DNA from: Lysobacter enzymogenes
GTDB lineage: Bacteria; Pseudomonadota; Gammaproteobacteria; Xanthomonadales; Xanthomonadaceae
Reading direction: 5' to 3'
Assembly: GCF_017355525.1 (NCBI RefSeq)
Contig: NZ_CP067395.1
Coordinates: forward strand, 5,592,501-5,656,500
Length of the DNA: 64,000 bases
Shown: piece after piece, positions 57,624-64,000 of the stretch
How positions within the stretch are numbered: position 1 is the stretch's first letter
Layout: every line of letters begins with the position of its first letter
Notes under the pieces: model-generated
Seen by the model: the letters and a program-made list of their open reading frames with translations, nothing else
Databases searched by the model: none
What the model was told of the DNA's origin: nothing
Made by a program: the position numbers and the translations under genes

Positions 57624-58952
57624 ATGTTCGAACGTTCCAAGAAGGGCGAACACGCCCTGCTGATCCAGCCTCACTCCGGCGGCGCGCCGGAGGAGGACCT
57701 GCTGGAAGAGTTCGCCGACCTGGCGCGCTCGGCCGGCGCGTCCGTGGCCGCGGTGCTGACCGCGCGGATCGACCGGCCCAACGCGGCCATCCTGATCGGC
57801 AGCGGCAAGCTCGAGGAGGTCAAGGCCGCGGCCGAGGCCACCGGCGCCGACCTGATCCTGGTCAACCATCCGTTGAGCCCGGGCCAGGAGCGCAACCTCG
57901 AGCGCGCGCTGCAGCGGCGCGTGGTCGACCGCACCGGCCTGATCCTCGACATCTTTTCCCAGCGCGCGCGCAGCGCCGAGGGCAAGCTGCAGGTCGAACT
58001 GGCCCAGCTCAAGCACATGTCGACCCGGCTGGTGCGCGGCTGGACCCACCTGGAGCGCCAGCGCGGCGGCTCGATCGGCCTGCGCGGCCCCGGCGAAACC
58101 CAGCTGGAAACCGACCGCCGGCTGTTGCAGAAGCGGCTGGAGCAATTGCAGAAGCGCCTCGACAAGGTCGAAGTGCAGCGCAACCAGATGCGCCGCGCGC
58201 GCCTGCGCAGCGAACTGCCGCGGGTCGCGCTGGTCGGCTACACCAACGCCGGCAAGTCGACCCTGTTCAATGCGCTGACCGGCGCCGACGCCTACGCCGC
58301 CGACCAATTGTTCGCCACGCTCGATCCGACCGTGCGCAAGATCAGCCTCGCGCCCGGCTCCGAGCCCGGCCGGGCCGGCGCGGGCGGCGGCGTGGTCCTG
58401 GCCGATACGGTCGGGTTCGTGAGGGATCTGCCGCACGACTTGGTCGCCGCGTTCCGCTCGACCTTGTCGGAAGCGCGCGAGGCCGACCTGCTGCTGCACG
58501 TGATCGACGCCGCCGACCCGCACCGCGACGAGCGCATCGCCCAGGTCGACGCGGTGCTGGCCGAAATCGGCGCCGGCGATCTGCCGCAGCTGCTGGTGTT
58601 CAACAAGATCGACCGGCTCGACGGCGTCGCGCCGCGGGTCGACCGGCCCGGCGAGGAACGCCATCGGGTGTTCCTGTCGGCGCGCGACGGCGGCGGCCTC
58701 GACCTGCTGCGCGAGGCGCTCGGCGAGGCCTTGCAGTTGCGCCGCGTTCAGGGCGCGGTGCGGGTCGCGCCGCAGGACGCGCGCCTGCGCGCGCGCCTGC
58801 ACGAACTCGGCGCGGTGCGTTCCGAGCTGGCCGACGAGCACGGCTGGCAGCTCGAAGTCGACCTGCCCGTGGCCGACGCCCAGCGCCTGTTCGCCCAGGC
58901 CCACGGCGAGCCGCTGCGGCCCTTGCTTGAGACGGTGGAGACCCCCACCTAG
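57624..58952 (+). CDS. hflX: GTPase HflX
   Basis: The 442-residue GTPase binds the 50S subunit and rescues or splits stalled ribosomes. The N-terminal domain has 'GSGKLEEVKAAAEATGADLILVNHPLSPGQERNLE'. A coiled region 'GPGETQLETDRRLLQKRLEQLQKRLDKVE' precedes the GTPase domain with 'VGYTNAGKSTLFNALTG' at about residues 203-219, then 'DTVGFVRDLP' and 'NKID'. It is 96 bases after hfq. Confidence 0.96.
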   Translation: MFERSKKGEHALLIQPHSGGAPEEDLLEEFADLARSAGASVAAVLTARIDRPNAAILIGSGKLEEVKAAAEATGADLILVNHPLSPGQERNLERALQRRVVDRTGLILDIFSQRARSAEGKLQVELAQLKHMSTRLVRGWTHLERQRGGSIGLRGPGETQLETDRRLLQKRLEQLQKRLDKVEVQRNQMRRARLRSELPRVALVGYTNAGKSTLFNALTGADAYAADQLFATLDPTVRKISLAPGSEPGRAGAGGGVVLADTVGFVRDLPHDLVAAFRSTLSEAREADLLLHVIDAADPHRDERIAQVDAVLAEIGAGDLPQLLVFNKIDRLDGVAPRVDRPGEERHRVFLSARDGGGLDLLREALGEALQLRRVQGAVRVAPQDARLRARLHELGAVRSELADEHGWQLEVDLPVADAQRLFAQAHGEPLRPLLETVETPT

Positions 58953-59112
58953 AATCGACAGGTTCGCGCGCAGGTGAATGCGCGCGCGACCCGCCGCGGG
59001 CGTCCCGACGTCCGCGGACCGGCATCGGCCCTGCCGCGGCCGGTGCTCGGGCGCAGCCGCACTGCCGAACGGCAGGACGCCGCGCCCGGCGTCCACTTTC
59101 TTAGGAGCAGGC

Positions 59113-60240
59113 ATGGCCTGGAACACCCCCGGTAGTGACAATTCCGGCGACAACCGACCGTCGCGGCAACGCAAACCCTCCGGCCGCGGCCTGGATTCCC
59201 TGATCGATTCCGCGCGCGGGCTGTTCGGCAACGGCGGCAGCGGCGGGATCCTGCGCTGGCTCGGCCTGCTGGTCGCGCTGTGGCTGGTGTTCAACTGCTT
59301 CGTGCTGGTGACCGAACAGGAACGCGGCGTGGTCCTGCGCTTCGGCACCTTCTCGCGCGTGCTCCAGCCCGGCCCGCACTTCAAGCTGCCGTGGCCGGTC
59401 GAGAGCGTGAAGAAGGTCAACGCGACCCAGAGCAAGGCCTACAGCGAGAACGTTCCGGTCCTGACCCGCGACGGCAACATGGTCAACGTCGAGATCAACG
59501 TCCAGTACCGGATCGAGTCGCCGCGCCAGTTCCTGTTCGGTTCGCGCGAACCCGAGGAAGTGCTCAAGCAGGCCGCGCAGAGCGCGGTGCGCGAGCAGAT
59601 CGGCCGTTCCGACCTGGACACCGTGCTCGGTTCGCGCAGCGTGCTGACCACCCAGGTGCGCCAGCGCCTGCAGTCGTCGCTGAAGGACTACGAGACCGGC
59701 CTGACCGTCACCGAGCTCAACCTGCCCAACGCGCGCCCGCCGGACGAGGTCAAGGACGCGTTCGACGAAGCCCAGCGCGCCAACGCCGACAAGTCGACCG
59801 CGATCAACGAGGCCCAGGCCTACGCCAAGAAGATCGTGCCGGAAGCGCGCGGCGACGCGCAGCGCATCCGCACCACCGCCGAGGGCTACAAGACCTCGAT
59901 CGTGGCGCGCGCGCAAGGCGACGCGGCGCGCTTCTCGCTGCTGGTCGAGCAGTACAAGGGCGCGCCCGACGTGACCCGCAAGCGGCTGTGGCTGGACACC
60001 GTGCAGGACGTGCTGAGCCAGAACCGCAAGATCGTCGGCGGCGACTCCAAGCAGATCCTGTACGTGCCGATGAGCGACCGCAGCGGCGTGCCGGTGACCC
60101 CGGGCCCGGTCAGCGTGCCGTTGAACCAGCCCGAGCTGCTGCCGTCGGTGACGGCGACCGATTCGTCCTCGTCCAGTTCCAGCGTTCCCTACGTCGGCCG
60201 CCCCACGCGCCCGAAGACCCGCGATGAGGTGATGCGATGA
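59113..60240 (+). CDS. hflK: FtsH protease modulator HflK
   Basis: The 375-residue type II membrane protein has a Gly/Arg-rich start, one membrane helix (about residues 48-66) and an SPFH (band 7) domain ('TEQERGVVLRFGTFSRVLQPGPHFKLPWPVE', 'LTRDGNMVNVEINVQYRI'). The helical 'EAQAYAKKIVPEARGDAQRI' region follows. HflK and HflC form a cage around FtsH. AGGAGCAGGC precedes the ATG at 59113; the stop overlaps hflC. Confidence 0.95.
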   Translation: MAWNTPGSDNSGDNRPSRQRKPSGRGLDSLIDSARGLFGNGGSGGILRWLGLLVALWLVFNCFVLVTEQERGVVLRFGTFSRVLQPGPHFKLPWPVESVKKVNATQSKAYSENVPVLTRDGNMVNVEINVQYRIESPRQFLFGSREPEEVLKQAAQSAVREQIGRSDLDTVLGSRSVLTTQVRQRLQSSLKDYETGLTVTELNLPNARPPDEVKDAFDEAQRANADKSTAINEAQAYAKKIVPEARGDAQRIRTTAEGYKTSIVARAQGDAARFSLLVEQYKGAPDVTRKRLWLDTVQDVLSQNRKIVGGDSKQILYVPMSDRSGVPVTPGPVSVPLNQPELLPSVTATDSSSSSSSVPYVGRPTRPKTRDEVMR

Positions 60241-61100
60241 GAGTTCCTGCCCTGATCGCAGCGGGCGTGGCCCTGCTGCTGGCCCTGCTGGGCTCGGTGT
60301 TCGTGGTCAACGAAGGCCACAGCGCGATCGTGTTCCGCCTCGGCACCGTGGTGCGCGAGGACGTCGGCCCGGGCCTGCGCTTCAAGTGGCCGCTGATCGA
60401 AACCGCGCGCACCTTCGACCGCCGCCTCAAGGTGCTGCCGGCCGAGCCGGAGCGCTACCTCACCGCCGACAAGCTCGACGTCAGCGTCGACTTCTTCGCG
60501 CTCGGCCGGATCGAGGACATGCGCCGCTTCTTCCAGGCCACCGGCGGCAACGAAGACGTCGCGGCCGAGCGCCTGGCGCCGATCATCCGCGATTCGCTGC
60601 GCAACGAGATCAACTCGCTGAAGCTGCTCGACGTGGTCAAGGGCGACCGCGAAGCCGTGGTCGGCAAGCAGCTCGAAGCGATCAACCGCGGCGCGTCGAC
60701 CCTGGGCGTGAAGATCCTCGACATCCGGATCAAGCGCATCGACCTGCCGCAGGACAGCAACGTGCTGCAGTCGGTCTACAACCAGATGCGTTCGCAGCGC
60801 TTGCAGGTGGCCAGCCAGTTGCGCGCGGAAGGCTTCGAGCAATCGCAGGCGGTGCGCGCCTCGGCCGATCGCGACAAGACCGTGATCCTGGCCGAAGCCG
60901 AGCGCGACGCCCAGCGCCTGCGCGGCGAAGGCGATGCCGAGGCCGCGCGCCTGTACGGCGAGGCCGCGTCGAAGGATCCATCGTTCTTCGCGTTCCAGCG
61001 CAGCCTGGATTCCTACCGCAAGGCCTTCGCCGACGGCCAGAGCGTGATCGTGCTCGACCGCGACGACCCGTACCTGCAGTACCTCAAGTCCGACCGCTGA
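60237..61100 (+). CDS. hflC: FtsH protease modulator HflC
   Basis: The 287-residue partner of HflK has an N-terminal membrane helix (residues 4-22) and an SPFH domain ('NEGHSAIVFRLGTVVREDVGPGLRFKWPLIE'). Helical segments follow ('FEQSQAVRASADRDKTVILAEAERDAQRLRGEGDAEAARLYGEA'), and the family end is 'SYRKAF...VIVLDRDDPYLQYLKSD'. Its ATG overlaps the hflK stop. Confidence 0.96.
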   Translation: MRVPALIAAGVALLLALLGSVFVVNEGHSAIVFRLGTVVREDVGPGLRFKWPLIETARTFDRRLKVLPAEPERYLTADKLDVSVDFFALGRIEDMRRFFQATGGNEDVAAERLAPIIRDSLRNEINSLKLLDVVKGDREAVVGKQLEAINRGASTLGVKILDIRIKRIDLPQDSNVLQSVYNQMRSQRLQVASQLRAEGFEQSQAVRASADRDKTVILAEAERDAQRLRGEGDAEAARLYGEAASKDPSFFAFQRSLDSYRKAFADGQSVIVLDRDDPYLQYLKSDR

Positions 61101-61109
61101 GGCCGGCCG

Positions 61110-61301
61110 ATGGCCGGCGAGCTGTGGCGGGCCTTGTGCCTGGTGGCGGTGTTCGAGGGGCTGGTGCTGTTCGTCGCCCCGAACGGCTGGAAGCGCGCCG
61201 CCGAGCAACTGCGTTCCTTGCCCGACCCGCATCTGCGCGCGGTCGGCGGGATCGTGGTGGCGATGGCGGTGACGGCGCTGTGGTGCCTGCGCAGCGGGTG
61301 A
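61110..61301 (+). CDS. DUF2065-family small membrane protein (YjeT-like)
   Basis: The 63-residue protein has two hydrophobic helices (about 6-24 and 43-60) with the family loop 'FVAPNGWKRAAEQLRSLPDPHLRAVGGIVV'. It lies 9 bases after hflC, the same place as yjeT in other gammaproteobacteria, and likely belongs to the hfl operon. Function unknown; purA, which often follows, is absent. Confidence 0.88.
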   Translation: MAGELWRALCLVAVFEGLVLFVAPNGWKRAAEQLRSLPDPHLRAVGGIVVAMAVTALWCLRSG

Positions 61302-61906
61302 CGGCGGCGCGCAAGGCGTCCGCCGCATCCGCCGTTGCCGCGTTCGCCGCAACGGCGACGGATTGATTGAACGGCGCGGGACGTTTTCACGGCGCGCGTT
61401 CGGCTGCGCAGCCGGGCGCGATGCCGAAAGTCCGCGCATCCTGCGACCGCGCGCACGCTGCGCGCCGCCGCCGCGGGCTCTCGCCGGTTGCGCAACGGCC
61501 TCGTACGCCGCACGCTTCGATCAGGCTCCGCCGCTAAAGCGCCGCGACCGTCGCAAAACCGGCGCGCCGCCGCGCTCACCGAATCTCCCGCCGCTTGACC
61601 GTCTTCAAGCGCGCCCAGCGACTGCCATCACCCAAATGCGGATATGTCCGCGCGCGCTGCGAATCCTTCCCGCGGCGTCCGCGTTCGTTCCCGTTTTCGC
61701 CCTGTCGGCCGCGCGCCGCGCCGTCTAGAACCGACGGCGGCCGGCGTCCGCGCGGATCCGTCCGGCGGGGAGCGCCGGATCCGCGGCGCGTCGCGCCTTC
61801 TCCGTCGAGGCCGCCGCCGCGCCGCATCCGCCAGCCGCAAGGCCGGGCGGGGCGGGCGCCGGCCGCGACGCCGCCAACGCCCCATCGCGCTAATGGAGTC
61901 AGCGTC
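61302..61906. other. Intergenic region before the metzincin gene
   Basis: These 605 bases contain no supported gene. A GCCGTTGC...GCAACGGC inverted repeat near 61339-61364 may be the end of the hfl transcript, but no T run follows. The rest is GC-rich and Arg/Ala/Pro-coding in all frames. It probably carries the protease promoter. Confidence 0.5.
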
Positions 61907-63631
61907 ATGAAGCAGATCCCGTCGTTGCGGCGCAGCGCGCTCGCGCTCGCGTTGCTCTCGCTCAGCGGTTCGGCCCTGGCCGCCACCTGTCCGGCGTACA
62001 ACCCGTCGAACAAGGCCAACAAGCTGTACCTGGTGTTCCCGACCGCGAACATCGCCTATCCCTCGTTCGGCTTCAGCGCCGGCTCGGTCACCAACCCGGC
62101 CGCGCCGTTCTCGGCCGCCGACCTGCCCAGCTACACCGGCACCACCGCGGCGCTGCGCTCGGCGGTCAAGCACGTGGTCGAACTGGACTACTGCGAGTTC
62201 AACGTGCAGGTGCTCGACACCACGACCTTGCCGCCGACGACGTTCGCGCGCCGCAACACGGTGGCGGTGACGACCAAGTCGGACATCACCGACGGCCTGT
62301 TCGGGCTGGCGCAGGCGGTCGACACCGGCGACACGACCGCGGTCGATTTCTCCTACGTCTGGGGCAAGACCTACCAGGACTGGACCGGCGGCCCCGGCGG
62401 CGCGCTCAACGGCGCCAGTTCCACCCTCGACCGCTGGGCCAACTCGATCGGCGGCACCGCCGCGCACGAAGCCGGCCACAACTACGGCCTGGCCCACAAC
62501 ACCACGCTGAACCCGGGCGAAGACACCTTCAAGCACCACGTCATGCCGGCCGGCGGCAGCCTCACCGCCGAAGACCGCGCCGGTTACCGCCGCCATTTCA
62601 GCGACACCGAATTCTCGATCCTCGCCGCCAACGTCGGCCTGTCGCTGCAGACGATGTGGAACTGGGACCTGGTCAATCCCAACGCCAATCCCGCGCACAG
62701 CCTCGAACTGCGCGTGCTGCATCCGTCCAGCACCGCGCCGTCGATCGACTGGTCCTACGCCGGCTGCAACAGCCCGTGGATCAACCCGACCGTGATCGGC
62801 CCGATCGGCCCGGCCGAAACCTTCCAGGGCGGCACCTACTACCCGTACACGGTGAAGTGGAGCACGCCGAATCCGGCCTGGGCGACCGGCTCCTGCGCCG
62901 GTCTGCCGGGCCCGCCGGGACAGGCGCCGGGCGGCATCCTGTTCCACATCGGCGCGTCGTTCATGGGCGTCAACTTCAACCTGTCCACGCCGAATCCGAT
63001 CGTCATCAAGGACATCACCCTGCGCGACGCGTCGAGCACGGCGATGGCGCTGAACCCGCGCCTGCACGCGTTCGATGCCGGCACCCTCGACACCATCGGC
63101 AACCTCAACCTCGGCGTGTTCAACGTCGCGCAAGTGCCGCTGCGCCTGCAGAACCTGCAAGTGCGCGAGCTGCCGCGCGTGCTCGGGCTGGACCAGATGG
63201 TCGCCGACGGGCGCATGGCCGATTTCACCGGCCAGGAGTTCCGCGCCTGGGAGAAGACCGAACGCACCCTGGTGCAGGAGCGCCAGAGCCGGCCCGGCGA
63301 AGCCATCGCGATTCCGGTCGCGCACGTGTCGCAGCCGCGCCACGTCTACCAGGTGATCACCGCCGACGACTGCAAGCAGGGCGACAGCCTGTACAGCGGC
63401 CGCGACGTGGCCGACTGCAAGCCGGGCACCGCGATCGACCTGTTCCCGTCGACGACGATGTACTTCACCGCCAACACCATCGACGACAACGCCACGTATT
63501 GGGATCCGACCAAGCGCGAATACGTGCGCGGCCCGCTGGCGTCGCGCACCTACTACCAGGTGACCGGACGGCGCCTGGACCGCAACAAGAACGGCGTCGA
63601 CGACTACATCGACGAGCGCCAGGGCAAGTAA
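61907..63631 (+). CDS. Secreted metzincin-type zinc metalloprotease
   Basis: The 574-residue precursor has a signal peptide (ALALALLSLSGSALA). The catalytic site is H187-E-A-G-H191-N-Y-G-L-A-H197, the complete HEXXHXXGXXH motif, with a Met-turn candidate at M213 (HHVMPAGG). Before it, a domain holds 'KLYLVFPTANIAYPSFGFSAG' and 'YVWGKTYQDWTGGPGG'. The C-terminal half of about 300 residues has strand-rich sequence and ends in 'DRNKNGVDDYIDERQGK', a possible calcium-binding loop. I do not recognise the subfamily. GGAG lies upstream of the ATG. Confidence 0.82.
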   Translation: MKQIPSLRRSALALALLSLSGSALAATCPAYNPSNKANKLYLVFPTANIAYPSFGFSAGSVTNPAAPFSAADLPSYTGTTAALRSAVKHVVELDYCEFNVQVLDTTTLPPTTFARRNTVAVTTKSDITDGLFGLAQAVDTGDTTAVDFSYVWGKTYQDWTGGPGGALNGASSTLDRWANSIGGTAAHEAGHNYGLAHNTTLNPGEDTFKHHVMPAGGSLTAEDRAGYRRHFSDTEFSILAANVGLSLQTMWNWDLVNPNANPAHSLELRVLHPSSTAPSIDWSYAGCNSPWINPTVIGPIGPAETFQGGTYYPYTVKWSTPNPAWATGSCAGLPGPPGQAPGGILFHIGASFMGVNFNLSTPNPIVIKDITLRDASSTAMALNPRLHAFDAGTLDTIGNLNLGVFNVAQVPLRLQNLQVRELPRVLGLDQMVADGRMADFTGQEFRAWEKTERTLVQERQSRPGEAIAIPVAHVSQPRHVYQVITADDCKQGDSLYSGRDVADCKPGTAIDLFPSTTMYFTANTIDDNATYWDPTKREYVRGPLASRTYYQVTGRRLDRNKNGVDDYIDERQGK

Positions 63632-63720
63632 GCCGCCGCGCCGCCGGAGCACGGGCTCCGGCGGCTGCGGTTCGATCCATCGTTTCGAGGGCGCGCCGCG
63701 CGTCGGACCGCGGCGCCGCT

Positions 63721-63753
63721 GCGGGCCCGGCGCAAGGCCGGGCCCGCGTTTTT
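63721..63753 (+). terminator. Terminator after the metzincin gene
   Basis: GCGGGCCCGGC, a GCAAG loop, then GCCGGGCCCGC followed by GTTTTT. A second GC-rich hairpin (GCCGCCGGAGC...GCTCCGGCGGC) lies closer to the stop at 63642-63667 but without a T run. Confidence 0.88.
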
Positions 63754-63768
63754 CGCTGCGGCGGGGAA

Positions 63769-64000
63769 TCAGCTTAATTGACGGACTTCCGAGCCGAAGT
63801 AATTCAAGACTTTAGTGGTGCGCCCATTGAGGATCGGCAGGTCCTCGCGATTGCACCAGCCGATCAGTTCCTGCACGTTGGCTGTGCCGAATTCGTTGAG
63901 TTTGTAGTCGGTCGAGTAGATGACGTTAGCCATGCGGTCGACCACATGGTCGGAGCCGTGCACCAGATAAGCGAGCGTGTCGCGGGTACGCACAGGATCG
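63769..64000 (-). CDS. Unknown protein, C-terminal part, lower GC
   Basis: The reverse strand encodes at least 74 residues ending at 63769, and the frame continues past the window edge. The visible part reads '...GSDHVVDRMANVIYSTDYKLNEFGTANVQELIGWCNREDLPILNGRTTKVLNYFG...', a well-mixed globular composition with Asn, Tyr, Ile and Lys, unlike the Ala/Arg-rich shadows. Base composition is visibly lower than that of the neighbouring genes. No family recognised; the gene may be of foreign origin. Confidence 0.6.
   Translation of the reverse strand, partial: DPVRTRDTLAYLVHGSDHVVDRMANVIYSTDYKLNEFGTANVQELIGWCNREDLPILNGRTTKVLNYFGSEVRQLS

Overview
The window is GC-rich (about 70% by eye) and densely coded. 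Gene order and content point to a gammaproteobacterium of the Xanthomonadaceae, most likely Lysobacter. The evidence is the housekeeping run pyrG-kdsA-eno-ftsB-ispD-ispF-truD-surE-pcm-yqaA-nlpD, the run ftsH-folP-miaA-hfq-hflX-hflK-hflC, a large load of secreted hydrolases, and short palindromic repeats between genes. The genus is inferred, since I could not run a database search. I saw no rRNA or tRNA gene, CRISPR array, transposase or integrase.

Layout. 1-9.1 kb: edge of a lipoprotein gene, an ArsR-type regulator with a palindrome in its promoter, a dicarboxylate/amino-acid symporter, a NUDIX hydrolase, a pair of M16 proteases (one with and one without the zinc site), a flavin reductase and an acyl-CoA thioesterase. 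9.3-13 kb: two NlpC/P60 cell-wall hydrolases, one with a perfect CRP/Clp site upstream, then a SlyD-like isomerase and a DUF418 membrane protein. 13.3-17.4 kb: tandem thermolysin-type (M4) metalloproteases, each closed by a terminator. 17.9-25.7 kb: DadA-like oxidoreductase, glutathione reductase, S9 peptidase, hutG and a YcaQ-like protein. 26-33.6 kb: GH5 cellulase-like enzyme, parE, globin and small secreted or membrane proteins.

34-47.5 kb is the conserved housekeeping block (nucleotide, Kdo and isoprenoid synthesis, glycolysis, division, tRNA modification, protein repair). It is interrupted by an Smr-domain gene and a LuxR-type regulator that has no synthase gene beside it. 47.5-50.6 kb holds small, poorly characterised membrane and lipoprotein genes. 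50.6-53.4 kb is rlmE-ftsH. 53.6-61.3 kb is folP, a 1.5 kb repeat region, then miaA-hfq-hflX-hflK-hflC-DUF2065. 61.9-63.6 kb encodes a secreted metzincin-type protease. The right edge enters a partial gene of visibly lower GC.

The most unusual element is the region between folP and miaA. It is a degenerate tandem array of six units, spaced about 207 bp in its regular part. Each unit carries two convergent DnaA-box-like sequences (TTGTCCACA facing its complement) beside an AT-rich motif. No dnaA, dnaN or rpmH is near, so it could be a DnaA-titrating or regulatory locus rather than the origin, or a lineage-specific repeat. Other leads are REP doublets, a second inverted-repeat cluster, a possible CsrA/RsmA-binding RNA upstream of the smr gene, and an N-acyl-homoserine-lactone-type LuxR solo.
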